DNA of 64,000 bases, taken from positions 1-64,000 of the IMG/VR virus record IMGVR_UViG_3300022682_000033. One strand, written 5' to 3'. The stretch comes from a virus. The notes beneath the pieces were generated by a model. It searched no databases and was not told the origin of the DNA. It was given only the letters and a program-made list of their open reading frames with translations. The position numbers and the translations under genes are program-made. Shown here in pieces: positions 57,754-64,000 of this stretch. Numbering within the stretch: the first letter of the stretch is position 1; each line of letters starts with the position of its first letter.

Positions 57754-57772
57754 TTCCACAGCCAGGTTAAAA
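57707..57772 (+). repeat. attC: attC site (array 3, no. 2)
   Basis: R'' TCCAACC, L'' TCATTCAAGCGGACG, L' CGCCGCCGCTTAATTCC, R' GTTAAAA. AAGCGG/CCGCTT arms. 66 bp. Confidence 0.83.
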
Positions 57773-57787
57773 TTAAGGGAGGGGAAA

Positions 57788-58801
57788 ATGCAAAATCAAG
57801 ACGGATTCGCTGTCATGGAAAAACCAAATGGCAGCGTGGCACAAACAAGGGAAATGCAATCGGCCATGACTGAGATACAGTCAAAGCTGGTTATCGCGAA
57901 AAGATTTCCACGCGATGAAACAATCGCATATCAGAAAATTGTCGGAGCGTGCCAACGCTATGGGCTGGCCGCCGAGGCGCTTTATTCATATCCGAGGGGT
58001 GGCCAAAGAGTCGAGGGGCCGAGCATTGATCTTGCCAGAGCAATCGCCCAACGTTGGGGGAATCTCGACTATGGGACTCGTGTAGTGGAACAGGGTGATG
58101 ACTCCACTCGGATGGAGGCATACTGTTGGGATTTGGAAACGAACGTTTGTGAACGTCGTGAATTTAATGTGCCGCATGTCAGAAAGGCGCGCGGCGCGAT
58201 GAACAAATTGACCGACCCCAGGGACGTATATGAAATTACCGCAAACATGGGTTCCAGACGCCTGAGAGCTTGTATTTTAAACATTGTTCCTGGTGATATA
58301 GTAGAGGCGGCAGTCGGGCAGGTTAATGCGACGTTGAAGGCAGGGCTGAGCCAGGCAGGTAATTTTGAAGACCGCAGTCGGAAGATGTTGGTCATGTTTG
58401 GAGAAGTCGGCGTTACAAAGCCCATGATCGAGAAATACATGGGGCACAAGTTTGACTCAATAAGCCCGGCTGAATTGGCACGATTGGGAAAGGTATACAA
58501 ATCGATCCGGGATGGGATCGCAAGAAGGCGCCAGTTTTTTGAGGTTGAAACGGATTTGGCCAATGAGATTAAACAGAAGGATGGCGGGACATCTGCCAAG
58601 ACAACGGAGGAGAATACTAAAGACGAAAAGCAGGATAACCATAAGTCAGAGGGCTTAGCGTTGCAAGACGTTTACGATGAATACGGAACAGTCGTTGACA
58701 AGGTTCTAAAAAAGGCCGGTAAGAAGCGGAACGACTTTACGGACAAGGATGCGGGGATGCTTGCGGATATGTGCCTTGAAGAATTGGATGGGGGTGAGTA
58801 A
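57788..58801 (+). CDS. candidate recombination (ssDNA-annealing) protein (337 aa)
   Basis: ATG 57788 after GGGAGGGGAAA. The sequence GPSIDLARAIAQRWGNLDYG, DSTRMEAYCWDLETN, ITANMGSRRLRACILNIVPG matches a conserved phage family next to recombination genes. A role as Erf/RecT-like annealing protein is inferred from context. The C-terminus is Lys/Asp-rich. The following gene starts on its stop codon (TAATGG). Confidence 0.55.
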   Translation: MQNQDGFAVMEKPNGSVAQTREMQSAMTEIQSKLVIAKRFPRDETIAYQKIVGACQRYGLAAEALYSYPRGGQRVEGPSIDLARAIAQRWGNLDYGTRVVEQGDDSTRMEAYCWDLETNVCERREFNVPHVRKARGAMNKLTDPRDVYEITANMGSRRLRACILNIVPGDIVEAAVGQVNATLKAGLSQAGNFEDRSRKMLVMFGEVGVTKPMIEKYMGHKFDSISPAELARLGKVYKSIRDGIARRRQFFEVETDLANEIKQKDGGTSAKTTEENTKDEKQDNHKSEGLALQDVYDEYGTVVDKVLKKAGKKRNDFTDKDAGMLADMCLEELDGGE

Positions 58802-59151
58802 TGGAAATTGTGACAGTAAAAATAAAATCTTCTCAGTATGGTGAAGCTGCTATGGCTGAAGAATATAACGGGGCGTTCTCAATTGTTGCCGCGCAAGCAG
58901 GGAAAGATGGCAAAACATATAGCCGGTGGGCGTTCCCTCAAACAAAAGACCGCAAGCCAGCTAAAAAGGCTATTCCGGTTAAGGTGTCAATCGGAAACTC
59001 TCTTGACGAGGCCATTTCAACGGTAAGACAGATTTTGAGCAGTCTAGAAAAGGCCAAAAATCTTACTGGCGGTGCACCTCAGCCTCCAAAACATGATGAC
59101 GGCGGTTATGATGGTTATGAGCCGCCTGTGCCTGATGACATCCCATTCTAA
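58801..59151 (+). CDS. small protein with SSB-like acidic tip (116 aa)
   Basis: N-terminal part carries a beta-type domain (VAAQAGKDGKTYSRWAFPQT). The last residues are PPVPDDIPF, identical to the acidic C-terminal tip of bacterial SSB that recruits RecO, PriA, exonucleases and others. The disordered Pro/Gly linker before it also resembles SSB. Likely a ssDNA-binding or SSB-mimic partner of the recombination protein. Confidence 0.6.
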   Translation: MEIVTVKIKSSQYGEAAMAEEYNGAFSIVAAQAGKDGKTYSRWAFPQTKDRKPAKKAIPVKVSIGNSLDEAISTVRQILSSLEKAKNLTGGAPQPPKHDDGGYDGYEPPVPDDIPF

Positions 59152-59155
59152 TAAA

Positions 59156-59182
59156 AAATCCGTCGCTATATGCGGCGGATTT
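59156..59182 (+). terminator. weak terminator/hairpin after the recombination operon
   Basis: AAATCCGTCGC pairs with GCGGCGGATTT (one mismatch) around TATAT, with a short T run. Located between convergent operons. Confidence 0.5.
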
Positions 59183-59190
59183 AAAATTAT

Positions 59191-59287
59191 GCTGGCTTCG
59201 GATCGCTAAAGAGATGGACAGGCACAAGAAAGCGATCTGATTGGGTTCCGGGACGGCCAGCGCGCCCGTGCTAAGGAGTCTTGTGCC
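59191..59287 (+). ncRNA. interleaved inverted repeats (pseudoknot-type structure)
   Basis: GCTGGC (59191-59196) with GCCAGC (59257-59262). GATCGCT (59201-59207) with AGCGATC (59231-59237). GGCACAAG (59221-59228) with CTTGTGCC (59280-59287). The pairs interleave, as in a pseudoknotted RNA. No ORF. Between convergent genes, so a stand-alone RNA or DNA structure. Confidence 0.5.
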
Positions 59288-59293
59288 AAACTA

Positions 59294-59623
59294 TTATTTT
59301 TTCTGGAATCTTTTGACTCCAAGAATATGCCCTTTGTCATTTCTGACAGCACTTTCTGGACCAGTATCAGGACACACCAGATCGGTTCTGTCTGATGCCT
59401 GAATAACGAGAACGCTTACAACTATCCATACGTCTTCTTTTTGTTCCGGCAACCCTGAAATATCTGTATATGCTTTACGCACTACAGGGATGCCCTCTAT
59501 TTCAGGCTGTGTTGTAGTTTCTTCATTGATCCTGACCTGCACGCCTTCAGGCTCAATAGTTGTAATAATGTTCCCATTTTCTCCATAAACTACCACCGGA
59601 TGTGGTGTAAAGTTTCTAATCAT
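59294..59623 (-). CDS. conserved hypothetical phage protein (109 aa)
   Basis: Begins MIRNFTPHPVVVYGENGNII, the start of a widespread phage protein family of unknown function (NLTPH-type). Beta-rich with a valine-rich core (VWIVVSVLVIQASD). ATG 59623 after AAAGGATAATAAAAA. Confidence 0.65.
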   Translation of the reverse strand: MIRNFTPHPVVVYGENGNIITTIEPEGVQVRINEETTTQPEIEGIPVVRKAYTDISGLPEQKEDVWIVVSVLVIQASDRTDLVCPDTGPESAVRNDKGHILGVKRFQKK

Positions 59624-59638
59624 TTTTTATTATCCTTT

Positions 59639-59806
59639 CTATATATATTGTGGTAAAATTTTATTTTTTTGAATCATCAATCTTGCATCGTAATTGTCAA
59701 CCTCACTAAATCCATATAGGTTAGTAGTTATACCAATACGGTAAGAACCATCTTCCAGCTTAACTAATAGTGCATAATCTATTATCCAGCTATCAACCAC
59801 TTTCAT
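59639..59806 (-). CDS. small hypothetical protein (55 aa)
   Basis: ATG 59806 after GGAGGTAAAT fits better than longer frames. Compact (VDSWIIDYALLVKLEDGSYR). Unknown. Confidence 0.55.
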   Translation of the reverse strand: MKVVDSWIIDYALLVKLEDGSYRIGITTNLYGFSEVDNYDARLMIQKNKILPQYI

Positions 59807-59841
59807 ATTTACCTCCATATTATTTAAATAATAAAAACCGA

Positions 59842-60189
59842 TTATGTATGTAATAGCCGATCTTGCATATCTTGGGCGCGCTCGCCTTCGCATGTATGCT
59901 CGCTTCCATGGTGGCAGCCGCAATAGTGTCTTTTTGATCCAAGCTTGAATGGCTCTCGGTTTTCATATCGTTTTCGATAATGGTACCGGCAGAGGCCATT
60001 CCTATATTCATCTGCAGCGCACATACTGCAGAACCTCTTTGGCGGGTTGCGGTTCAATTCATCCCGCTTTTCGTATGCCTGGCGCCTCTTTGGATAGAAA
60101 TAGCATGAGTGAACATGCCATATTCCCATGTTGTCAAGGCGGCCGATCTCAAAGAGCAATTTGCTCCGCGATACTTTTATTAAGTACAT
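59842..60189 (-). CDS. hypothetical protein with Cys/His cluster (115 aa)
   Basis: ATG 60189 after AAAAGGAGTCAAGAG. FCSMCAADEYRNGLCRYHYR and HYCGCHHGSEHTC give two zinc-binding clusters, resembling HNH/zinc-finger-like small phage proteins. Confidence 0.55.
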   Translation of the reverse strand: MYLIKVSRSKLLFEIGRLDNMGIWHVHSCYFYPKRRQAYEKRDELNRNPPKRFCSMCAADEYRNGLCRYHYRKRYENREPFKLGSKRHYCGCHHGSEHTCEGERAQDMQDRLLHT

Positions 60190-60263
60190 CTCTTGACTCC
60201 TTTTCTTGTTTTTACAATGCAAAAAGCCGAACCGCGCATTAAGCATAATTCGGCTTTTTTTAC

Positions 60264-60509
60264 TCATTTGTTATACCACACCCAATCAGCATGTGGGACT
60301 TTAACTCCGAGACGGTATGCAAGGGCGCGAAATGCCCACAAATCCGCGCCGCAAGAAGTGGTAGCGAAATCCTCGACCTCTTCTTGTTTCAGATTGAATG
60401 GGCCTTTGAAACCAAAAGCCCTACAATCTCCATTACCATCTAAACAGCAATTGTCCGGGTTTACTCTTTCCCGGACGACCTTAGCCAATTTTATTAATGA
60501 TCTTTCCAT
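60264..60509 (-). CDS. small hypothetical protein (81 aa)
   Basis: ATG 60509. Cys-containing (NCCLDGNGDC, TTSCGADLW) with a basic start. Overlaps the next gene by 29 bases. Confidence 0.5.
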   Translation of the reverse strand: MERSLIKLAKVVRERVNPDNCCLDGNGDCRAFGFKGPFNLKQEEVEDFATTSCGADLWAFRALAYRLGVKVPHADWVWYNK

Positions 60510-60684
60510 CCTTAGCTCCTTTGTTTTCAATATCGTAATAGGCCCTTAGCGCTTTTTCTATCGCCTGGGCCTGATTCGGTTGTGTCCGCAACCAGGCCAC
60601 CAGGTCTTTAGGCAGCTTGGTTGCGTATGGGATTTTGTTGACGCCGGGTTTTCGCCCGGCGTTTTTTCGTTTCCCGCCTCTCAT
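60481..60684 (-). CDS. small RHH-like DNA-binding protein (67 aa)
   Basis: Basic N-terminus RGGKRKNAGRKPGVNK, then KLPKDLVAWLRTQPNQAQAI and EKALRAYYDI, a ribbon-helix-helix-like pattern common in small phage proteins. Overlap of four bases with the next gene. Confidence 0.6.
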   Translation of the reverse strand: MRGGKRKNAGRKPGVNKIPYATKLPKDLVAWLRTQPNQAQAIEKALRAYYDIENKGAKDGKIINKIG

Positions 60685-60875
60685 TTATTATCCTTATTTT
60701 TTCTGTAATGTTTTTTGGCCCAAGGAGGCGCAACCCTCATTCTCGGATGTATTGGTCTCCACATCTGATGGTCTGTCGAGTCATAACAGCTATCATACTC
60801 GATAGGGCCTCGGCCATCGTCCCAATCATACATATAAACAGGTTCATATCCGAACAATCTCATGATTGAGTTCAT
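60681..60875 (-). CDS. small hypothetical protein (64 aa)
   Basis: ATG 60875. Tyr/Asp-rich N-terminus (YEPVYMYDWDDGRGP), Pro/basic end (PPWAKKHYRKNKDNK). Unknown. Confidence 0.5.
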   Translation of the reverse strand: MNSIMRLFGYEPVYMYDWDDGRGPIEYDSCYDSTDHQMWRPIHPRMRVAPPWAKKHYRKNKDNK

Positions 60876-60876
60876 C

Positions 60877-61398
60877 TTATTCTCCTTTCAAATGCCGATA
60901 AGCGGCATAAGCAACCGCCGAATCATACAGCGGGTTGTGTTCGCCTCCTTCGAATTCGCCAATATGAAGTTGATGCTTCTTACAATAAGCATCAACCGAT
61001 GTTGGATCTTCGCCAGCCTGGTCAAGGTTGCCCGCCACGTCAATCAACGGGAATGGGCCGTCCCGGTCTCCGATTAATCCAAGGTCATGCATGTCGATAA
61101 GCAGCCTCGACTCTACCGGCATCCCCATGTGAACGATAATGTCAGCGCCTTCTTTGTGATTTATGTAGAAGGCCGAAAAATCATTTAGCATTGAGATGTA
61201 GTTCACGTGAGTCACCGGAATTGACTTGACTTCCGGTAACACATTGTCAACCACCCATTGATCGGTTACATGCTCATAAGAAAGGCGAGCTACAAACCTG
61301 TCAATTTCATTGCCATCTTCGTCGTAAACAAGCGCCCCAATTGCGAACGCCTGTCCCCATAGCCCATTAGTCTCTGCATCAAAACTGAATGTTTTCAT
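60877..61398 (-). CDS. DEDDh 3'-5' exonuclease (173 aa)
   Basis: FDAETNGLWG near the start supplies the Asp and Glu of motif I. The end HNPLYDSAVAYAAYRHL is the H-x4-D motif of DnaQ-like nucleases. IIVHMGMPVESRLLIDM fits motif II. A phage 3'-5' exonuclease for DNA metabolism. Confidence 0.82.
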   Translation of the reverse strand: MKTFSFDAETNGLWGQAFAIGALVYDEDGNEIDRFVARLSYEHVTDQWVVDNVLPEVKSIPVTHVNYISMLNDFSAFYINHKEGADIIVHMGMPVESRLLIDMHDLGLIGDRDGPFPLIDVAGNLDQAGEDPTSVDAYCKKHQLHIGEFEGGEHNPLYDSAVAYAAYRHLKGE

Positions 61399-61413
61399 TT
61401 TAGCTCCTTTTTT

Positions 61414-61614
61414 TTAACATTTTCGCTGGGCCCTAAGCGCGGGGCTTCCGTCTGACAATTCAGCGGAAGAGTAAAAAATCTTTCCCGACAGAGTAATGAT
61501 TTCGTCTATATAAGATGAAATATCAGGAGTTTCTAAACATTTTTTATCGATTCTAATGGCGGCATCTTGTATCTTTGCCGCCATTTCTCTTATTCTTACT
61601 AATTCTTTTAACAT
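61414..61614 (-). CDS. small helical protein (66 aa)
   Basis: ATG 61614 after GAGGAAAAG. Helical (LVRIREMAAKIQDAAIRIDK). Ends four residues after SPALRAQ. Unknown. Confidence 0.5.
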   Translation of the reverse strand: MLKELVRIREMAAKIQDAAIRIDKKCLETPDISSYIDEIITLSGKIFYSSAELSDGSPALRAQRKC

Positions 61615-61664
61615 CTTTTCCTCCTTTCGCCGTTACGATGCCACGGCGGGGGCGTTAGTCGGAA

Positions 61665-61955
61665 TTAACGATTGTATTGGGCGTCTTCTTGCGCCCAATA
61701 AAACTCATACAGTTGATCGCCGTCAAACCCTTCATAACGATCATCCCAACAATCATCAACCTCATAGATAAAAACTCCGTTTTGGCCGTTTTTTGATTCA
61801 TGTTCGTATATGATCATTTTATCTAATTCATCCTCAGAAATACCTTGATCATTGTTGTCACCCACCAGCCAAGTACAAGCCTCATCGCGAGCGTCTTTCA
61901 GCGTTTTACCAGCGCCCCAAACCGTCATTTGATCCATAATCATGTAGAAACCCAT
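61665..61955 (-). CDS. hypothetical protein (96 aa)
   Basis: ATG 61955 after AAAGGAGGAAAGAAA. Acidic; CTWLVGDNNDQGISEDELDK is followed by aromatic/acidic text (DDCWDDRYEGFDGDQLYEFY). Driven by the promoter near 62013. Confidence 0.55.
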   Translation of the reverse strand: MGFYMIMDQMTVWGAGKTLKDARDEACTWLVGDNNDQGISEDELDKMIIYEHESKNGQNGVFIYEVDDCWDDRYEGFDGDQLYEFYWAQEDAQYNR

Positions 61956-62012
61956 TTTCTTTCCTCCTTTGTTTTTAGTTTTAGTTTTCGTTTTCCCTAT
62001 CGTTAAGTTCAA

Positions 62013-62040
62013 TTTATAGCATAAAATACGCATTTATGCT
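62013..62040 (-). promoter_or_regulatory. candidate promoter with palindrome
   Basis: On the minus strand TATAAA (62018-62013) follows the palindrome GCATAAA...TTTATGC. Downstream is TTGAACTTAACGAT, the same sequence that follows the promoter at 62665. Confidence 0.45.
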
Positions 62041-62075
62041 TTATATCGAAAATATCTTTTCTCCCGGTCGCGCCA

Positions 62076-62114
62076 GCCGGAGCCCAATCGGGCTCCGGCG
62101 TGGGTGTTTTTTTT
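62076..62114. terminator. strong hairpin GCCGGAGCCC/GGGCTCCGGC
   Basis: Ten-base-pair perfect stem (62076-62085 with 62090-62099). A T8 run at 62107-62114 lies on the + side. For the leftward genes around it, the hairpin alone could act in mRNA stability. Orientation of function is unclear. Confidence 0.5.
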
Positions 62115-62133
62115 AGTTTTCACGTTTCTATAT

Positions 62134-62613
62134 CTATTCTTGTGCAATATTATCGATTAAAGCTTCCACTCGCGCGCCCCATTCGTGGCTATTTTCATCA
62201 TATGCAATTGGCAGAATATCACTGTATACGATGCCACAAGGCAGATAGGCCGCTAATGATTCGTATGGATTGTCTTTTTTCCATACGTCAACGTCGTCTT
62301 CAGCCGCCCTCAAAATCGCAAGACGTATAGCGTTTTCTGGAACAATTGAGAGAATAAAATCTTTCCACGTATCGTTCCAATCATCCCATCCCCTGGTATC
62401 ATCCAAATCGCAATTGACCAAAATTGTATTGTCATCGTTATATGCTGAAACAATCAGCCTATCAGAATAGATTACAACGGAAACCTCTTCGGCCATGTCA
62501 GCACCGTATGCAGAAATGTCATATCCGAATTGCAGCGCCAATTCCGAAACTGTCATAATTTCGTGCCAATCGCCATTTTTTTCTACCACGTCTTTGATCT
62601 CTTTGTAATTCAT
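62134..62613 (-). CDS. hypothetical protein (159 aa)
   Basis: ATG 62613 after AAAAGGAGAAAGAAA. Acidic, with VVIYSDRLIVSAYNDDNTIL and a DDW-rich middle. Likely an early phage protein controlled by the promoter at 62665. No family recognised. Confidence 0.55.
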   Translation of the reverse strand: MNYKEIKDVVEKNGDWHEIMTVSELALQFGYDISAYGADMAEEVSVVIYSDRLIVSAYNDDNTILVNCDLDDTRGWDDWNDTWKDFILSIVPENAIRLAILRAAEDDVDVWKKDNPYESLAAYLPCGIVYSDILPIAYDENSHEWGARVEALIDNIAQE

Positions 62614-62664
62614 TTTCTTTCTCCTTTTTTTATGGTTTTAGCTTCCTGCCCGATCGTTAAGTTC

Positions 62665-62693
62665 AATATATACCCTGTTTTGATTGTTGTCAA
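62665..62693 (-). promoter_or_regulatory. strong leftward promoter
   Basis: Minus strand: TTGACA (62693-62688), 17-base spacer, TATATT (62670-62665), then TTGAACTTAACGATCGGG. Confidence 0.8.
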
Positions 62694-62735
62694 GACTTTT
62701 TTCATAGAAAAACAAAAAAAGATAACACAATGAAA

Positions 62736-63653
62736 CTATATACCAATATGTGTTCCGATTGTGTTGATTATATCATTTCCTGGGCGCTCAGAATCCCACA
62801 GGACGCCATCAAGGACGTATCGCAAATCAGACGGCCTTGCCATGATATATCTATCCATGATGGATTCTACGGTCTCTCCGAGCATGTGGGCTATGATTTC
62901 TATTCGTATCCCACGGAACAGCGCTTTGGTTGCGAGGGTGCGCTTGAAAACATCGAACGGATCATCTATTTTGAGGTTAATGTCCTTGCTCGCAGCAGTC
63001 ACCAACCTCGTTACCTCCCTGACATTCAGGTCGAATAGCAGCGGAGTATCGTCGCTTTCGTTACATGCGATTCCCGCTGCGGCAATCTTTAATTTCGTTT
63101 GGTTTGAAAACACCACAAATCTTGTCCTCAAACCATTGATAATGAACAGACTTCTTGTTTCGGCGGAAAGGTCGCATTTTTTTGACGTGGAAATCTCGAC
63201 CGCGTTTAACCCCGTGTCGATCAGGATTGCTATTATCGCACGGTTGCGCTCATTATCGCTTTTCCAGGTATACGCTTTAAGCTGAAGGCACTCATGGTCA
63301 GAAAGCACGACGCCGGATGCTGAGTGGCGAATGTGCGATAACTCTCTTTGTTGTATGTTATCAAATGCAATCGTGATATCTGACTCCTCTGCCCCGTTGA
63401 ACATGGCGAACCTTTTTGCGAGATTCACCTTTGCTTTAACTGTTGATTTTTTGGCATAATTCGATTCAAGCCAAATCTCATATTCTGAAACAGTCGCCAT
63501 GCTATCTATCGGTAATGTCCATTCATGTTCTGCTAAAAAGCTATAAAATGGTTTTATGGCTCCCCTCATACCATCTTTTGATGTAGACTTTATTTTTAGA
63601 GAGTTCAAAAACACATTGAACTTCGTTGCTATCTTATTACGTTCAGAATACAT
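62736..63653 (-). CDS. tyrosine recombinase-like protein, catalytic residues mostly lost
   Basis: The 305-residue protein has the two-domain layout of tyrosine recombinases: an N-terminal SAM-like domain (IKPFYSFLAEHEWTLP) and a catalytic fold (AIIAILIDTGLNAVEIS, then FKRTLATKALFRGIRIEIIA, HMLGETVESIMDRYIMA). The box I Arg is Asn150, the HxxR motif reads DVFK, and the LGH His is Glu260. Only Tyr269 remains. Either inactive, or a divergent variant. It is not recognisably an integron IntI. Confidence 0.7.
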   Translation of the reverse strand: MYSERNKIATKFNVFLNSLKIKSTSKDGMRGAIKPFYSFLAEHEWTLPIDSMATVSEYEIWLESNYAKKSTVKAKVNLAKRFAMFNGAEESDITIAFDNIQQRELSHIRHSASGVVLSDHECLQLKAYTWKSDNERNRAIIAILIDTGLNAVEISTSKKCDLSAETRSLFIINGLRTRFVVFSNQTKLKIAAAGIACNESDDTPLLFDLNVREVTRLVTAASKDINLKIDDPFDVFKRTLATKALFRGIRIEIIAHMLGETVESIMDRYIMARPSDLRYVLDGVLWDSERPGNDIINTIGTHIGI

Positions 63654-63665
63654 ATCAAACTCCTC

Positions 63666-64000
63666 CTAAAAATAAACCAGACTACATCTGCAATTGCAGA
63701 TGTCCTCATCCGTAGCGTTCTTATCACGCGGATACATTGGCCCTATGCTATTCGGGAATTGAATCGAAAACCTTTCATCAATATGAATCCGTTCACCGTT
63801 TCTGGCATCATGCTCAACCCTTTGACGCCCGTCGATTTCTGTCTCCCATTCTTTGAACTCGAACCCTGCTTCACGGGCAGCCTGAAAGTCATCCTCATCC
63901 TTTTGGCTTGTTTTGTCGCTTATATTAATCAATCCTTGTTTTTCAAGAAAATTAGTCAATTCATACATCTTAAATCCACCGTCATCACGAACGAATGACG
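63666..64000 (-). CDS. phage head morphogenesis protein, C-terminal part (cut by window edge)
   Basis: WETEIDGRQRVEHDARNGER, then IHIDERFSIQFP, and DICNCRCSLVYF at the end are the hallmark of Mu F / SPP1 gp7-type minor head proteins. An ATG exists at 63968, but the frame stays open to the window edge. The gene is therefore probably longer and truncated here. Confidence 0.75.
   Translation of the reverse strand, partial: SFVRDDGGFKMYELTNFLEKQGLINISDKTSQKDEDDFQAAREAGFEFKEWETEIDGRQRVEHDARNGERIHIDERFSIQFPNSIGPMYPRDKNATDEDICNCRCSLVYF

Noticed and set aside
62736-63653. Integron integrase IntI serving the attC sites
   Set aside because: The protein lacks the catalytic Arg/His/Arg residues and I see no IntI-specific patch between boxes II and III; it looks like a degenerate phage integrase.

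Overview
This window reads as most of the genome of a temperate, tailed, siphovirus-like phage or prophage of a Gram-negative bacterium. Siphovirus-like is inferred from the module order: portal, S49 protease/scaffold, capsid, connectors, tail tube, G/GT chaperone with a -1 slippery site, a 1078-residue tape measure, and no sheath. Gram-negative is inferred from the small lipoproteins and the muramidase. Temperate is inferred from the XRE repressor, the AntA and Rha-type regulators and a recombinase. The host genus cannot be read from the sequence. Coding is dense, with strong GGAGG-type ribosome sites and AUG, GUG and UUG starts.

Layout. 1-1.4 kb: a structured non-coding stretch and small genes. 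1.5-12.3 kb: head and neck genes, a beta-class DNA methyltransferase, tail tube and tail chaperone. 12.4-18.5 kb: an inserted block with its own upstream terminator and candidate promoter. It holds a DUF4942-type adenine methyltransferase, a zinc-ribbon protein, csf2 (Cas7), csf3 (Cas5), a CysH-like PP-loop protein, a 14-codon ORF, csf1, a helix-turn-helix protein and a second csf3. This is a type IV-B-like CRISPR-Cas effector with no CRISPR array, no cas6 and no helicase. 18.5-36.3 kb: tape measure, baseplate, fibres, membrane and lipoproteins, ThyX. 36.5-38.4 kb: replication protein, a structured leader RNA and an AntA antirepressor.

38.4-44.7 kb (+), 47.5-51.8 kb (-) and 57.2-57.8 kb (+) carry at least 15 attC-like integron recombination sites. 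They separate short promoterless genes, one complete tRNA-Thr(UGU) gene and several structured non-coding cassettes. The cassettes sit between ordinary phage genes (holin-like protein, endolysin, terminase, recombination genes). No recognisable integron integrase is present. 45-47.6 kb: RecU-like nuclease and large terminase. 48-55.5 kb (-): regulators, a C5 methyltransferase, small genes and an XRE repressor, diverging from 55.6-59.2 kb (+) recombination genes (SMC-like ATPase, candidate annealing protein, a protein with an SSB-type DDIPF tail). 59.3-62.6 kb (-): small accessory genes and a DEDDh exonuclease. 62.7-64 kb (-): a degenerate tyrosine recombinase and a head-morphogenesis protein cut by the window edge.

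Two features stand out. One is a type IV-B-like Cas module, with two Cas5/Csf3 paralogues, inside the tail operon. The other is a set of integron-style cassette arrays, including tRNA and tRNA-like cassettes, scattered through a phage genome.
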